Positions 1-5,596 of a stretch of 8,108 nucleotides of DNA are shown piece by piece. The notes below the pieces were generated by a model that saw nothing but the letters and a program-made list of their open reading frames with translations, made no database searches and was not told where the DNA came from. The position numbers and the translations under genes were made by a program. Numbering within the stretch: the first letter of the stretch is position 1; each line of letters starts with the position of its first letter. The DNA comes from Deltaproteobacteria bacterium (lineage in GTDB: Bacteria; Desulfobacterota; GWC2-55-46; JAUVFY01): NCBI GenBank assembly GCA_030594025.1, contig JAUVFY010000051.1, positions 1 to 8,108 of the forward strand. The letters are read 5' to 3'.

Positions 1-798
1 ATGAGAATATCGATGGTCATGGCCTATGCCACCCGCCACCTCTATCTTTACAAGAGGAGCCTGCCTAGGCTCATGGAGGTATTTTACTGGCCCGTGCTGG
101 ACCTACTGGTATGGGGGTTTATAAGCATGTACCTTGCGGGCTACAGCGGAAGGGGGCTTCTGCCGGACTTTGTGGCCTTCTTCATAGGGGCCCTTATACT
201 CTGGGACGTTCTCTTCAGGAGCCAGCAGGGTATTTCGGTCTCCTTTCTCGAGGACATGTGGTCAAGGAATCTCCTTAACGTCTTTGTAAGTCCCATACGG
301 CCCGTGGAGTACGTTGTCTCGCTTATTTTCATGAGCATGGTCAAGCTCGTTCTGGCCTCCACGGTGATGGTCGTTCTTGCACTTTTTCTCTATTCGTTTA
401 ACATATTCCTTATCGGCCTGCCCTTAATTCCCTTCGTTGCAAACCTCATAATAATGGGTTGGTCCATAGGGATAATCACAACGGGTATAATACTGAGGTT
501 CGGCCAGGAAACAGAAGTTTTGGCCTGGGGTATAGCGTTTTTGTTCCAGCCCGTCTCGGCCGTTTTCTACCCCGTAAGCGTGCTGCCACATTCCATCCAG
601 ACCATAGCTCTGTTCATACCCGCCTCCCATGTATTCGAGGGGCTGCGCCAGGTAATCTCCCAGGGCACTTTCCCGGTGGATGAGCTTGTATGGGCGACCG
701 GGCTTAACCTGGTATACATAGCCGCAGCGGTCGTATTCTTTTCCTGGAACCTCAAGGTGGTGAAGCAAAAGGGGCTCCTTGCAAAGGTGGGGGCATAA
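1..798 (+). CDS. ABC-2 type transporter permease subunit
   Basis: This is an integral membrane subunit of an ABC transporter of the ABC-2 class, the family that exports polysaccharides, lipids, drugs or haem-related cargo. The 265-residue protein has about six hydrophobic segments (roughly 26-46, 57-75, 103-134, 137-160, 173-195 and 231-250). It also has two family hallmarks: the cytoplasmic stretch NLLNVFVSPIRPVEYV near residues 90-105, and a conserved C-terminal block near 183-220 with FYPVSVLP followed by IPASHVFEGLRQVI. Length is normal for the class. The ATG is the first base of the window, so neither its ribosome-binding site nor a possible earlier start can be seen. The ATPase partner is not in the window and is probably encoded upstream. 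The gene ends in TAA and converges on the cytochrome gene with a 28-bp gap and no convincing terminator. The cargo cannot be predicted from this sequence. Confidence 0.9.
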   Translation: MRISMVMAYATRHLYLYKRSLPRLMEVFYWPVLDLLVWGFISMYLAGYSGRGLLPDFVAFFIGALILWDVLFRSQQGISVSFLEDMWSRNLLNVFVSPIRPVEYVVSLIFMSMVKLVLASTVMVVLALFLYSFNIFLIGLPLIPFVANLIIMGWSIGIITTGIILRFGQETEVLAWGIAFLFQPVSAVFYPVSVLPHSIQTIALFIPASHVFEGLRQVISQGTFPVDELVWATGLNLVYIAAAVVFFSWNLKVVKQKGLLAKVGA

Positions 799-826
799 AG
801 ACCAGGGCAGTAAAAAATTCGCCTCC

Positions 827-2002
827 CTATAAGAACACATCCTTTAAGTGGCATTTTATGCATAGGTCCCTCATGAAATCCATCCTTGCGAAGTATTGCT
901 TTTCACCACCGTGGGGGAAGTGGCAAGTAACACAGGTTATAATGCCGCCTGGTAGAGTGGGCAGGCCCTCCGGTGTTTTAACGTCCGGGCTGCTGGCGCT
1001 CACCCCCACGGGGTGGGAGATGCCCTGGGGATGACATTTCACACAGACATCAATCTTTGAGTGCTCCTCGGAGAGGAAACCCAGGCCGTGCTCCTTGTCC
1101 TTTTCCTTTCTGAGCTCCTGTAGCTTCAAAATAACCTTCGAGGGCTTGCTCGCACTGCCACGGAAAACAAACAACCCGTCGTCTGTCTTGATGACACTGC
1201 CGTCTTCAAAAACCGGAATACTTTCATCCTTTTCGACCCTTTTTTCATCACCCATGTCAAGCGTGGTATCCAGCTCATGGTCCCCTGAATATGCCAGATT
1301 CCCCCACATGTCCCTTGCCATAACCCTGTAATGGTACTTCTTGCCGTGCCTGAGCCCCGTAAGGGTTACCCTGTGTTCCACACCGTATGAATCACCCGTG
1401 CTCGTCCATTCACCGTACCGGGGTGTCAGGCCGTACTCCATGATCGAATTCGTGTACACGTCGGTCTTCCATGAAACGGTGGCCTCGGCAAAGACACCCT
1501 TTTTCACCCCCTCGAGCTTCACCCCTTCGATAACCGGCACGGCAGGCCTGATAAAGGGACTACCTGTTGGGTTATTTTCGATCTCGGCCGGGGAGAACTC
1601 AAGGGTCACGGGCTCTCCCTCTGTACCCGAGCTGTCGAACAAAATCACCTTCACCCTGTAACTTAAGTCTTTTAAAAGACCCCTCAGGACGAACAGAAAC
1701 TCCCTCTGGTAGTTCCAGGAACTTATAACCTTCTCCTTTGTAACGGGCTCTTTTTCTATATGACAGACGGCGCATTTTTCTTCCACAACGCTGTGGCGGT
1801 AGGGCCTGGCGGTGGCCTCCCTGTATATCTCGCCGTGGCATCTTCTGCACCCCTCGGAACCTTTAAGCATTTCGGTATAAGGGTGCCTGGAGATGAAGAG
1901 CAAAGAAAAGACCAGTACAATAGCTATGACAAAACGGCCCAGACTGCCACCCTTCGACGAGAGGGACAGAAATGGCCTTACCCGGGGTATCTGCACCTTC
2001 AT
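827..2002 (-). CDS. Membrane-anchored five-haem c-type cytochrome with fibronectin type III domain
   Basis: Probable extracytoplasmic electron-transfer protein of 391 residues. A basic N-terminus leads into one hydrophobic segment (about 22-38), which acts as a signal anchor or uncleaved signal. Five CxxCH haem-binding motifs are present: CRRCH 52-56, CAVCH 77-81, CVKCH 320-324, CVTCH 357-361 and CIKCH 381-385. The last pair (CVTCHFPHGG then LCIKCH) matches the doubled/paired CXXCH domain. Extra histidines such as H70, H330 and H364 could be distal haem ligands. Between the haem clusters lies a beta-rich region, about 150-247, whose SWKT, MEYG, VTLTGL, YHYRVMARD and GN elements resemble the fibronectin III domain found in purple acid phosphatase-like proteins. 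The ATG start is supported by GGAGGT 8 nt upstream (2011-2016). It is the only gene of its unit here, behind a 380-bp AT-rich leader or gap. Haem count and export are well supported; the redox partner is unknown. Confidence 0.9.
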   Translation of the reverse strand: MKVQIPRVRPFLSLSSKGGSLGRFVIAIVLVFSLLFISRHPYTEMLKGSEGCRRCHGEIYREATARPYRHSVVEEKCAVCHIEKEPVTKEKVISSWNYQREFLFVLRGLLKDLSYRVKVILFDSSGTEGEPVTLEFSPAEIENNPTGSPFIRPAVPVIEGVKLEGVKKGVFAEATVSWKTDVYTNSIMEYGLTPRYGEWTSTGDSYGVEHRVTLTGLRHGKKYHYRVMARDMWGNLAYSGDHELDTTLDMGDEKRVEKDESIPVFEDGSVIKTDDGLFVFRGSASKPSKVILKLQELRKEKDKEHGLGFLSEEHSKIDVCVKCHPQGISHPVGVSASSPDVKTPEGLPTLPGGIITCVTCHFPHGGEKQYFARMDFMRDLCIKCHLKDVFL

Positions 2003-2382
2003 TTTTAATAACCTCCAACAAAAAAAAACTATCTCTAATCAGAGGTGCTTAATCCGTTTACAGATGAAGGCACTCTTAGATGGGTTGACAGAAGAAAAAC
2101 GGGGTGAATGTTTGGTGAGAAATCCCGCGTGGAAGGAACTTAAATTATGCTTATAGCCGGTTTTAAGTATCCCGGATGATGGGTATCAAAGGTGGGAATC
2201 CTGGGTTTTAAAGAAGTTAATTTGCGGCGATTGATGCCCTTTAAAAAAAGAAACCTCTAAGCCCTGGATTTTGAAAAGCGCTTTATCCAACGCATTTTAC
2301 TAAAATACTCAAAAGACTCAAAAACAAATAAGCTTAATAGATTATAACATAAAAAATCTTTTTTGCAGGGGGAAATCCCGTG
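2003..2382. other. 380-bp AT-rich non-coding gap
   Basis: No credible gene is seen on either strand. The gap lies between two minus-strand units, so it should hold the end signal of the macro-domain operon and the promoter of the cytochrome gene. It is markedly more AT-rich than the flanking genes. Visible elements are GGAGGT for the cytochrome gene (2011-2016), a perfect 10-bp palindrome AAAGCGCTTT (2275-2284), an interrupted palindrome ATTTTACTAAAAT (2294-2306), and a 9-nt tandem pair ACTCAAAAG/ACTCAAAAA (2307-2324). A minus-strand TATAAT (2341-2346) has no acceptable -35 partner. No strong GC hairpin with a T-run was found. Confidence 0.6.
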
Positions 2383-2931
2383 TTAAGCGTTTTTCCCGGA
2401 AATTTCCTCGAGGACCTCCCTGTAACGGTTGAAATCCCCCTCGGAAAAAAGTACAAACCTTACAAGCTCAAGCTCCTTCCTGCCCCTTACAAACTCAATG
2501 ACCGTTTTCAAAGCCACACGGGCCGCCTCGGCTATGGGGTAGCCGTAGGCACCGGTGCTTATGGAGGGGAAGGCAACCGTCTTCAAGCCGTTTTCAACTG
2601 TAAGCTCGAGGCTCCTTCTGTAGGCTCCTTTAAGGGCCTCGGGCTCTCCGTGGTTGCCGTCCCTGTAGACAGGGCCCACGGCATGGATGACGTGGCGCGC
2701 CTTGAGCCTCCCGCCGGTCGTTATGACCGCACTACCCGTGGAGCAGCCGCCGATCTTCCGGCACTCCTCCATTATCCCGGGGCCCCCGGCCCTGTGTATC
2801 GCGCCGTCAACGCCGCCGCCGCCTGCAAGCCTCGAGTTTGCGGCATTCACGATGGCGTCCGTTTCCTCCAGCGTTATGTCCCCTTTTACAAGCGATATGA
2901 CGGTAGAGTTTACCTTAACCTCGACGCTCAT
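2383..2931 (-). CDS. MacroD-type macro-domain protein (ADP-ribose/O-acetyl-ADP-ribose hydrolase)
   Basis: Single-domain macro protein of 182 residues, close in size to E. coli YmdB. Family members bind ADP-ribose and hydrolyse O-acetyl-ADP-ribose, ADP-ribose-1''-phosphate or mono-ADP-ribosylated aspartate/glutamate. Visible motifs are GDIT (17-20, with the adenine-contacting D18), NAAN (29-32), the glycine-rich GGGGVDGAIHRAGG (37-50), VIHAVGP (about 81-87) and the phosphate loop SISTGAYGYP (123-132). N32 and D42, ten residues apart, match the Asn/Asp pair of active MacroD enzymes, so activity is expected. The ATG is preceded by AAAGGAGGT with 7 nt spacing, and that site overlaps the stop codon of the methyltransferase gene, implying coupled translation as the last gene of a three-gene operon. 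The precise substrate cannot be read from the sequence. Confidence 0.93.
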   Translation of the reverse strand: MSVEVKVNSTVISLVKGDITLEETDAIVNAANSRLAGGGGVDGAIHRAGGPGIMEECRKIGGCSTGSAVITTGGRLKARHVIHAVGPVYRDGNHGEPEALKGAYRRSLELTVENGLKTVAFPSISTGAYGYPIAEAARVALKTVIEFVRGRKELELVRFVLFSEGDFNRYREVLEEISGKNA

Positions 2932-2936
2932 CTCAA

Positions 2937-2944
2937 CTACCTCC
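2937..2944 (-). promoter_or_regulatory. Shine-Dalgarno of macro gene overlapping methyltransferase stop
   Basis: On the minus strand the methyltransferase gene ends AGG AGG TAG. The GGAGGT in this string lies 7 nt before the ATG of the macro-domain gene, so one sequence encodes Arg-Arg-stop and serves as the ribosome-binding site. This arrangement favours termination-reinitiation coupling. Confidence 0.8.
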
Positions 2945-3503
2945 TTTCGGCAAGTATGCGCCAGTGAGAAGGGGTGAGGGGGCCCCGGTCGATTACGCTG
3001 AAACCGGCGCCCGAAACGAGCTTGAGGGCCTCTTCCATGGATACCCTGTCTTCAATGGGAGGCCCGATATCCTCCTTTTTTTTCTCCCAGTCAAGTACAA
3101 GGACCCTCCCGCCCTTTCTGGTAATCCTGCGCACCTCTTCAAGAAACGGGTGCCTGTCTCGGGCCTCGTGAAGCACGTATGCAAGGAGCGTGAAGTCAAC
3201 CCCGGCCTCTTCTATGGGAACGGAGTTCTCCTCTGACCTTACGGGTAAGACATTCGGGGGAAGCCCCCTTTTGGTGAGCTCTGCGAGCATCTCTTCCTGG
3301 AGGTCCACGGCGTAGACCTTGCCGCTTGGGCCCACCAGAGAAGCCGCGGGCAAGGTAAAGTAACCCGGTCCGCAGCCGATATCCGCAAAGACCATACCCT
3401 CGTAAACCCCGGAGGCCCTCAAAAGCTCCTCAGGGGGTCTTCCTCCGAGACGGTCTTCGCTAAGAAGGCGCTCTATGTTTTGAGGGTCGAACTTGTGCAC
3501 CAA
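2937..3503 (-). CDS. Class I SAM-dependent methyltransferase (UbiE-like fold)
   Basis: Soluble methyltransferase of 188 residues with a Rossmann-like AdoMet domain. Motif I is VFADIGCGPGYFT (38-50), with D41 and the G43/G45/G47 loop. The acidic residue ending beta-2 is D67 in VYAVDLQEEML. A later strand is VDFTLLAYVLHE (102-113), followed by GGRVLVLDW (131-139). The N-terminal HKFDPQNIERLL stretch is typical of a family of small uncharacterised methyltransferases. No substrate-recognition domain is recognisable, so the methyl acceptor is unknown. The start is taken as TTG at 3503, 6 nt after GGAGGT (3510-3515). GTG at 3500, one codon downstream, is an almost equal alternative. The gene starts 4 nt after the CopD-like gene and is followed 5 nt later by the macro gene, indicating one operon. 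Confidence 0.88.
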   Translation of the reverse strand: MVHKFDPQNIERLLSEDRLGGRPPEELLRASGVYEGMVFADIGCGPGYFTLPAASLVGPSGKVYAVDLQEEMLAELTKRGLPPNVLPVRSEENSVPIEEAGVDFTLLAYVLHEARDRHPFLEEVRRITRKGGRVLVLDWEKKKEDIGPPIEDRVSMEEALKLVSGAGFSVIDRGPLTPSHWRILAERR

Positions 3504-3507
3504 ATTA

Positions 3508-3515
3508 CTACCTCC
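3508..3515 (-). promoter_or_regulatory. Shine-Dalgarno of methyltransferase gene overlapping CopD-like stop
   Basis: The CopD-like gene ends TGG AGG TAG (Trp-Arg-stop) on the minus strand. The GGAGGT in it is the only good ribosome-binding site for the methyltransferase, 6 nt before the TTG start (9 nt before the alternative GTG). It repeats the pattern seen at the next junction. Confidence 0.78.
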
Positions 3516-3975
3516 AGCCGGTCCTCAAAAGCACGGCAAAGACTACTATTATGAGGGCTACTATAAGATTCGACCGCCCTAAGTACATGGCCAATCTCGA
3601 GTAACCGGCAGACCCGCGTGCCTTCGGACCGAGCCAGAAGTCATGGGCCAGGCTCGTAACCACTATAATAAATACGAAAACGAGCTTCGCCGTGAGCGTC
3701 CAACCGTAATCAGAGCCGCGGAAGGAGGCGTCGAATATCGCCGTCAATGGTATACCCATGTAATAGAGGTTAAGGGGCCCGGTAACCAGAAGAATTAAAA
3801 TCGCCATCCAGCCGAAGAACCTGAACTTCGTGCCCACGACCTGATATATCTCCGAACGCCTGGTTTCGTCCTCTATGGTCTTTAAAAAAGGCGCGACCAC
3901 GAGGGTGAGAAACAGCATCCCCCCTACCCAGAACATAGCGGCGATTATGTGGAGCGCTATCGAGACCGTGAGCAC
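3508..3975 (-). CDS. CopD-like four-helix membrane protein
   Basis: Small integral membrane protein of 155 residues with four predicted transmembrane helices at about 4-28, 52-72, 93-112 and 134-151. It resembles the CopD/YcnJ-type domain. Helix 1 has HIIAAMFWVGGMLFL (H9, W16), and helix 3 has LTAKLVFVFIIV (K97) leading to AHDFWLGP (H111). The two membrane histidines are candidate metal or haem ligands, as in CopD-related proteins. Copper transport itself is not shown, because many short family members are uncharacterised. The start is GTG at 3975, the first usable codon in frame, with a modest GGGAG about 10 nt upstream. It is the first gene of an operon with the methyltransferase and macro gene, and sits behind a 115-bp AT-rich gap with a possible promoter. 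Confidence 0.78.
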   Translation of the reverse strand: MLTVSIALHIIAAMFWVGGMLFLTLVVAPFLKTIEDETRRSEIYQVVGTKFRFFGWMAILILLVTGPLNLYYMGIPLTAIFDASFRGSDYGWTLTAKLVFVFIIVVTSLAHDFWLGPKARGSAGYSRLAMYLGRSNLIVALIIVVFAVLLRTGWR

Positions 3976-4019
3976 CCTAGTTTTACTCCCTTTGTTAATT
4001 CGCCCTGCAGAAAGGTAAA

Positions 4020-4059
4020 AAGGATTTTATTTTTTTTATTTAACGGACTTCAAATCCTT
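4020..4059. repeat. 8-bp inverted repeat in rtcA/copD-like gap
   Basis: AAGGATTT (4020-4027) and AAATCCTT (4052-4059) are exact inverted copies separated by 24 nt. Read on the minus strand, the second arm is followed by a short T-run, so this could be a weak terminator after rtcA. The long loop and AT-rich stem make that uncertain. The arms also overlap the predicted promoter boxes, so an operator role is possible. Confidence 0.35.
4024..4053 (-). promoter_or_regulatory. Candidate sigma70-type promoter for the CopD-like/methyltransferase/macro operon
   Basis: On the minus strand TTGAAG (4053-4048; four of six matches to TTGACA) is followed after 18 nt by TAAAAT (4029-4024; five of six matches to TATAAT). 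Transcription would start near 4017, giving a leader of about 40 nt before the GTG start of the CopD-like gene. The region is AT-rich, so chance matches are possible. Confidence 0.4.
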
Positions 4060-4090
4060 CTTTATTCGCAATCCTGGTGAGAAAAAACCC

Positions 4091-5167
4091 TTATGCAGGG
4101 CCCGTATATCCCGACCCCTTGACCTTAACCGTACCCTCCTGGCCCTCCTCCCCCTCGACAGAAAAACTTACCGGGAGGAACTTCTCGATGGCCCACACGT
4201 TTGTCTTCAGGTGTTTTGTGACCTCAATGGTTGTGATGACCGATTCTCCGCCGGCGAGGGCCATGGGCAGAAGGACCTGGTCGGCGAGGCGCTTGTCCAG
4301 CGCCCCCTGCCTCAATATGTACGAGCTGAAAGAGCTTACCGCCTCGTCGGCTACGGCCTCGGCCCTTTTCGCGGGCCTTCCAAGGGCCGAAAAGCCCGCT
4401 ACCACGTTATCGAACCGTGCGAGTATGAAAACGAAGGTGCCCCTTCCCGGAGAGCTCACCTCCTCGAACCGACCCCGGGGCTCGAAACCCATATCCTCGA
4501 GCCTCCGTTTAGCCCTTTCAAACTGCCTCCTGGCGATATCCAGCGGCAGGTTGGCCACGGTTGAGAGTATGGATATGCCCTTTAAATCCCCCCTTCGGGC
4601 TACCTCAAGGGGCTTTAGCGGCGGGGCCTCTGTCCCTTGTATCCTGCAATCAAGCTCCCCGCCGCCTATGGGGTAAAAACCCTTTTGAGGCACATTGACC
4701 GAAACGCTGACCCCCATAGGTTGTACGGTGGGCAAGAACACTTCCTTTATATAATCGGCCGGGGGGCTCCACTCCACGTGGGTCCCGCCCTTTATCTTAA
4801 CGTTGGACACCGCCCGGGCAAAGGAAAGCGGAAGCGAAACGGTCTGGAATACGAGGCCCGTCGAACCGGCGCTCGCCTTTGTCTCCGCCACGTCGAACGT
4901 ATAACTCCCCGGGCTTAGGGCCCCCGGGTAAAAGACCAGCTCCTTTGAGCCCAGCCCCGCCCCCTCGAGCCTTCCGCCGGTTATGCGGCGGGAGGCCTCG
5001 GCGCTCATAAGGTGCTGTGGCTTCAGGCCCGGGCTCTTCCTTCCGACCCTTATGTTATAGACCCTTACGGCCCTGCCCGTCAACGAGGAGAGCGTAAGGC
5101 TCGTTCTCAGTATCTGCCCCCCGCCCTCCCCGAAGCTCCCGTCTATATCCACCGGTAGAGTCTTCAC
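4091..5167 (-). CDS. rtcA: RNA 3'-terminal phosphate cyclase
   Basis: RtcA converts an RNA 3'-phosphate to a 2',3'-cyclic phosphate using ATP, through a covalent histidine-AMP intermediate. It acts in RNA repair and end modification, often alongside the ligase RtcB. The 358-residue protein matches the family length (about 340) and carries IDGSFGEGGGQILRT (8-22), the IRVGRKSPGLKPQH block (39-52), GGTHVEWSPPADYI (127-140), GFYPIGGGE (163-171) and DKRLADQ (291-297). H319, in EVTKHLKTNVWAIEKFLP, aligns with the adenylated catalytic histidine of E. coli RtcA (H309). The start is GTG at 5167, the first start codon after an in-frame TAA. Its ribosome-binding site is weak. An ATG two bases upstream is out of frame (ATGTGA). 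It lies 39 nt behind the thiamine-binding protein gene. No rtcB or rtcR is in the window. Confidence 0.94.
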   Translation of the reverse strand: MKTLPVDIDGSFGEGGGQILRTSLTLSSLTGRAVRVYNIRVGRKSPGLKPQHLMSAEASRRITGGRLEGAGLGSKELVFYPGALSPGSYTFDVAETKASAGSTGLVFQTVSLPLSFARAVSNVKIKGGTHVEWSPPADYIKEVFLPTVQPMGVSVSVNVPQKGFYPIGGGELDCRIQGTEAPPLKPLEVARRGDLKGISILSTVANLPLDIARRQFERAKRRLEDMGFEPRGRFEEVSSPGRGTFVFILARFDNVVAGFSALGRPAKRAEAVADEAVSSFSSYILRQGALDKRLADQVLLPMALAGGESVITTIEVTKHLKTNVWAIEKFLPVSFSVEGEEGQEGTVKVKGSGYTGPA

Positions 5168-5206
5168 ATCGAGGCCGTATCTTTCTGGCTCAACCCCATT
5201 ACCCGG

Positions 5207-5515
5207 TTACTTTTTCACCTCTTTGCCGAGCCTTCTCTCCACGGACTTTATCTTCTCTGTTAGGCGGTCCTTGGGTTTGCCGGGCCTGTCGTCTATAGTA
5301 ATCATCGAATAGACCCTCGGCACCCCGGCCATGACCTCCTGGTGGCACTTCTTTATCACCCCCATCACCTCGTCCCAGTCCCCCTCGATGACCGTCCCCA
5401 TGGGGTTTGCCTTGTAAGGGAGCCCGCTTTCATCTACTATCTTCAAGACCTTTGCGATCTCTTCGCCTATGCTCTCCTTGCCGGCAACGGGGACTATACT
5501 GAACTCCACAAGCAT
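5207..5515 (-). CDS. MTH1187-family (DUF77) thiamine-binding protein
   Basis: Small cytoplasmic ferredoxin-like-fold protein of 102 residues in the MTH1187/YkoF-related family, members of which bind thiamine or a similar ligand. It shows the typical opening MLVEFSIVPVAGKES, the central YKANPMGTVIEGDWDEVM block, and the closing RVYSMITIDDRPGK followed by a charged helix. The start is set at ATG 5515, 5 nt after AAAGGAGGT. The longer reading from a TTG at 5521 would put the start codon inside the Shine-Dalgarno sequence and adds residues the family lacks. Its biological role is unsettled. No thiamine biosynthesis or transport gene is seen nearby. It is followed 39 nt later, in the same frame, by rtcA. 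Confidence 0.9.
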   Translation of the reverse strand: MLVEFSIVPVAGKESIGEEIAKVLKIVDESGLPYKANPMGTVIEGDWDEVMGVIKKCHQEVMAGVPRVYSMITIDDRPGKPKDRLTEKIKSVERRLGKEVKK

Positions 5516-5520
5516 GGCCA

Positions 5521-5526
5521 ACCTCC
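5521..5526 (-). promoter_or_regulatory. Shine-Dalgarno deciding the start of the thiamine-binding protein gene
   Basis: GGAGGT on the minus strand, preceded by an A-rich tract, lies 5 nt before the ATG at 5515. It excludes the overlapping TTG at 5521 as the start. Confidence 0.75.
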
Positions 5527-5568
5527 TTTTTTGATTTTTTCGATTTTTTTACTTTTGTTACTTTTGTT
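5524..5568. repeat. Low-complexity T-rich tract with 9-nt periodicity
   Basis: On the plus strand the 75-81 bp gap between amrS and the thiamine-binding gene contains five consecutive 9-nt units: TCCTTTTTT, GATTTTTTC, GATTTTTTT and ACTTTTGTT twice. The last two are identical (5551-5559 and 5560-5568). On the transcribed strand it is an A-rich leader directly before the Shine-Dalgarno sequence. It does not form a GC hairpin, so it is not a classical terminator. Confidence 0.55.
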
Positions 5569-5596
5569 AACCACCCACGATAGGCTTATACTCGTC

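Noticed and set aside
766..826. Possible terminator between the convergent permease and cytochrome genes
   Set aside because: The near-hairpin around 764-782 has imperfect arms and no T-run after it, and the T-run before 820 has no stem.
2085..2090. Perfect TTGACA on the plus strand
   Set aside because: No TATAAT-like box occurs 16-18 nt downstream and no plus-strand gene follows.
1893..2156. A plus-strand open frame of 87 codons reaching into the gap
   Set aside because: It runs across the cytochrome start, has no ribosome-binding site and no motif.
2341..2346. Perfect TATAAT on the minus strand, possible cytochrome promoter
   Set aside because: No acceptable -35 box at 16-18 nt, and it would give a leader of over 300 nt. 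AT-rich sequence makes it likely by chance.
2380..2967. A 195-codon plus-strand open frame over the macro gene
   Set aside because: It lies antisense to a clear macro-domain gene, has no family motifs and a composition typical of a shadow frame in GC-rich DNA.
3508..3975. HemJ (protoporphyrinogen oxidase) as an identity for the four-helix protein
   Set aside because: Size and a helix-1 histidine are similar, but the TAKL and AHDFWLGP features fit the CopD-type domain better.
4077..4676. A 199-codon plus-strand open frame opposite rtcA
   Set aside because: It mirrors the rtcA coding sequence and its product is a low-complexity Ser/Pro/Arg-rich translation.
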